From the NCBI RefSeq assembly GCF_020360975.1, contig NW_025408678.1, positions 1,984,001 through 2,048,000 on the forward strand: DNA of 64,000 bases. The letters are read 5' to 3'. Numbering within the stretch: position 1 is the first letter of the stretch; every line of letters begins with the position of its first letter. The notes under the pieces are model-generated. The model did no database searches. It saw only the letters and a program-made list of their open reading frames with translations, and was not told the origin of the DNA. Positions 62,401-64,000 of this stretch are shown here, piece by piece. The stretch comes from Hirsutella rhossiliensis. Lineage: Eukaryota; Ascomycota; Sordariomycetes; Hypocreales; Ophiocordycipitaceae. The position numbers and the translations under genes were made by a program.

Positions 62401-64000
62401 GCAATAGACTCGGCTAATAAAGATAGAAGCTAGTTCTTTAGCTACTAGGCCTATAACTAAGATAAAATAGTATATCTTTATTAATTAGTATATAATAATA
62501 AGGATATATTAGTATATTTTACTATTAGGCTTATATTTTAGTAAGGGCGTAATATAGTTAATAGGTATATCTAACTAAGCTTAGAATAGTACTAGTAGCG
62601 GTTAAAGGAATCCTAGGGGTACCGACCTTAAAGCTTTAACTTAATTATATAGCTTATAAGCTTTAATATATTCCTTAATATCTTAGGTTATATATAGCTA
62701 TTAGTAAGCTTAGCTAACTATATTTATTATCTTTATCTACCCTATATATCCTATAGGGCCTATAAAGTATATATAATAAATAACTTAGGTTTTTAGTTTT
62801 TAATCTTTAAGTAAGATAAAGAGCTTCTTATAGTAGTATATACGATTCTTAATAATAAAGTAGTTTATTATTACTATATAAAGCTCTTTTTACTATTTGT
62901 TAGGCTAGCGGCGGCGGGTTAATACGCCCTTTACGGCCGTTAGTATATCTTAGGCTATCTCTAAATTTTTATAGGCTCTATCGATTAGTTTATTAATAGG
63001 TTTATTTATAGCTAGTATTATTATATTTATTAAGGTAGTAGTAAGGTTAAATTCCTAATTAATATCTTATTTTAGTTTAGCTAGGGCCTATAGGTTAAAG
63101 ATATATTCTAGTAAAATAGCCTATTAGCGGTTCTTAATATAGTTATTATTTATATTTACGCGCTTAGGTCGGTCTTCTAGCTTTTAACTTAGCGTATTTA
63201 GACGGACGGCTTTAATACCTAGTTAATAAATAATATAAAGGTTAAATCTTAATAGGAACTTAAACTAATAGACTTATTATTAGTTTAGAGCCTTAGTTTT
63301 TATAAAATATTAAAGGTTCTTATAGTCTATAATAACTTTAAATAGTTCTTAGGTCCCTTAAAGCTTAGGCCTTTATTCTTTTAAAGCCTTAATAATTACT
63401 AGTAGTTCCTTATTATAGATCTTATAGTTATATTCCTAGGCTAAGTATTTTAATAAGAACTAAGCTATAGGTCGTAATATACCTTTATCGTTATACTAAG
63501 ATAGGACTCTTTTAGGCGCTTAGTTTAAGGCGTTTATTTTAAGTATAGTTTTCTTACTATAGTTATATAAAGCTAAAATAAGTACTATAAAGAATATAGC
63601 TTTTAGTTAGTTAAAAGCAAGCGTTTAATAAACTTAACTACCTAGTAAACGCTTAAATATAACTTACCTTATTATTTTAAAATAGATATAATATAAGTAT
63701 AGATCTAACTTTAAGATAGAGTATACTTATAAACTCTTAAAAAAGTATTTAAGCAACTAATTTAACCTCTTAATCTTTAAGTAAGTATTATTAAAGCTAG
63801 CTTTAGTTATCTAATACTAACTAACCTTATATTTTACTAAAAATAGTCCTCTAAGGTATTCCTTATTTCTAAGCGGCCTAGTATTATAAAAGACTATTAT
63901 CTATAATATTAAAAATTGCCTTAACTATTAAATCTTTTATATATATTAAACGGCGCCGTTTTAAGGCTATTTATAAGTATCGCGTATACTATATACGTTA
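59470..64000 (-). mobile_element. Ty3/gypsy relic, minus strand, running off the right window edge
   Basis: The minus strand shows RNase H at about 63700-63250 with EYNYKIYNKELLVIIKAL (Cys/His codons changed) and the FKVIIDYKNLQYFI and FKFLLRFNLYIIYQLG blocks typical of gypsy RNase H. Integrase should follow toward about 61500 but is heavily degraded. RT lies right of the window. 59470-61300 is RIP-mutated with no recognised domain and may contain the 3' non-coding part and LTR, for which no second copy is visible. The only long frame here, 59586-59768, is a chance opening. Confidence 0.78.

Overview
The window looks like chromosomal DNA of a filamentous ascomycete (Pezizomycotina, probably a Sordariomycete; no species claimed). 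The main evidence is heavy repeat-induced point mutation (RIP). Over most of the 64 kb, CpA and TpG are almost absent, TpA is in great excess and CpG is kept. CAA/CAG and TGG codons have become TAA/TAG, so transposon genes remain readable only as protein fragments broken by stops. Short spliceosomal introns, a TATA box and a fungal-type SRPK-like kinase agree with this assignment.

Layout. 1-3950: minus-strand Ty3/gypsy relic with its 5' LTR, running off the left edge. 3990-6803: complete but dead Fot1/pogo-type DNA transposon with terminal inverted repeats and a TA target duplication. About 6960-7860: second DDE transposase relic. 7630-11950: gene island A, not RIP-mutated, with one kinase gene (9637-11115). 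11850-40190: plus-strand gypsy relic split by two later LTR elements, a 7.8-kb gypsy (12148-19956, AGTAG duplication) and a 14.5-kb gypsy (20891-35419, TTAC duplication). The larger one carries two 697-bp solo LTRs and a third likely insertion. 40190-43682: Ty1/copia integrase-RT-RNase H relic with a 3' LTR, joined in frame to the gypsy RNase H before it. 43690-about 49500: minus-strand gypsy relic. About 49900-51950: MULE transposase relic. About 52720-55290: hAT relic bordered by palindromes. 55290-57455: gene island B, with one intron-containing gene for a small secreted cysteine-rich protein (56888-57283). 57456-59110: 5' part of a gypsy element (LTR plus gag), RIP-mutated only in part. 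59330-59464: 15-bp tandem repeat. 59500-64000: minus-strand gypsy integrase/RNase H relic running off the right edge.

Only two host genes can be supported, and both lie in islands with sharp RIP boundaries. This is the usual layout of transposon-rich accessory compartments in plant- or insect-associated fungi: a small secreted protein gene and a lineage-type kinase gene sit among dead transposons. The most unusual observations are an antisense coding relic inside the 7.8-kb gypsy, a long additional reading frame downstream of pol in the 14.5-kb gypsy, an in-frame gypsy/copia junction, a 480-bp LTR shared by a gypsy and a copia relic, and RIP boundaries that fall inside transposons. Boundaries given as 'about' come from reading by eye; LTR, TIR and target-duplication coordinates were read base by base.
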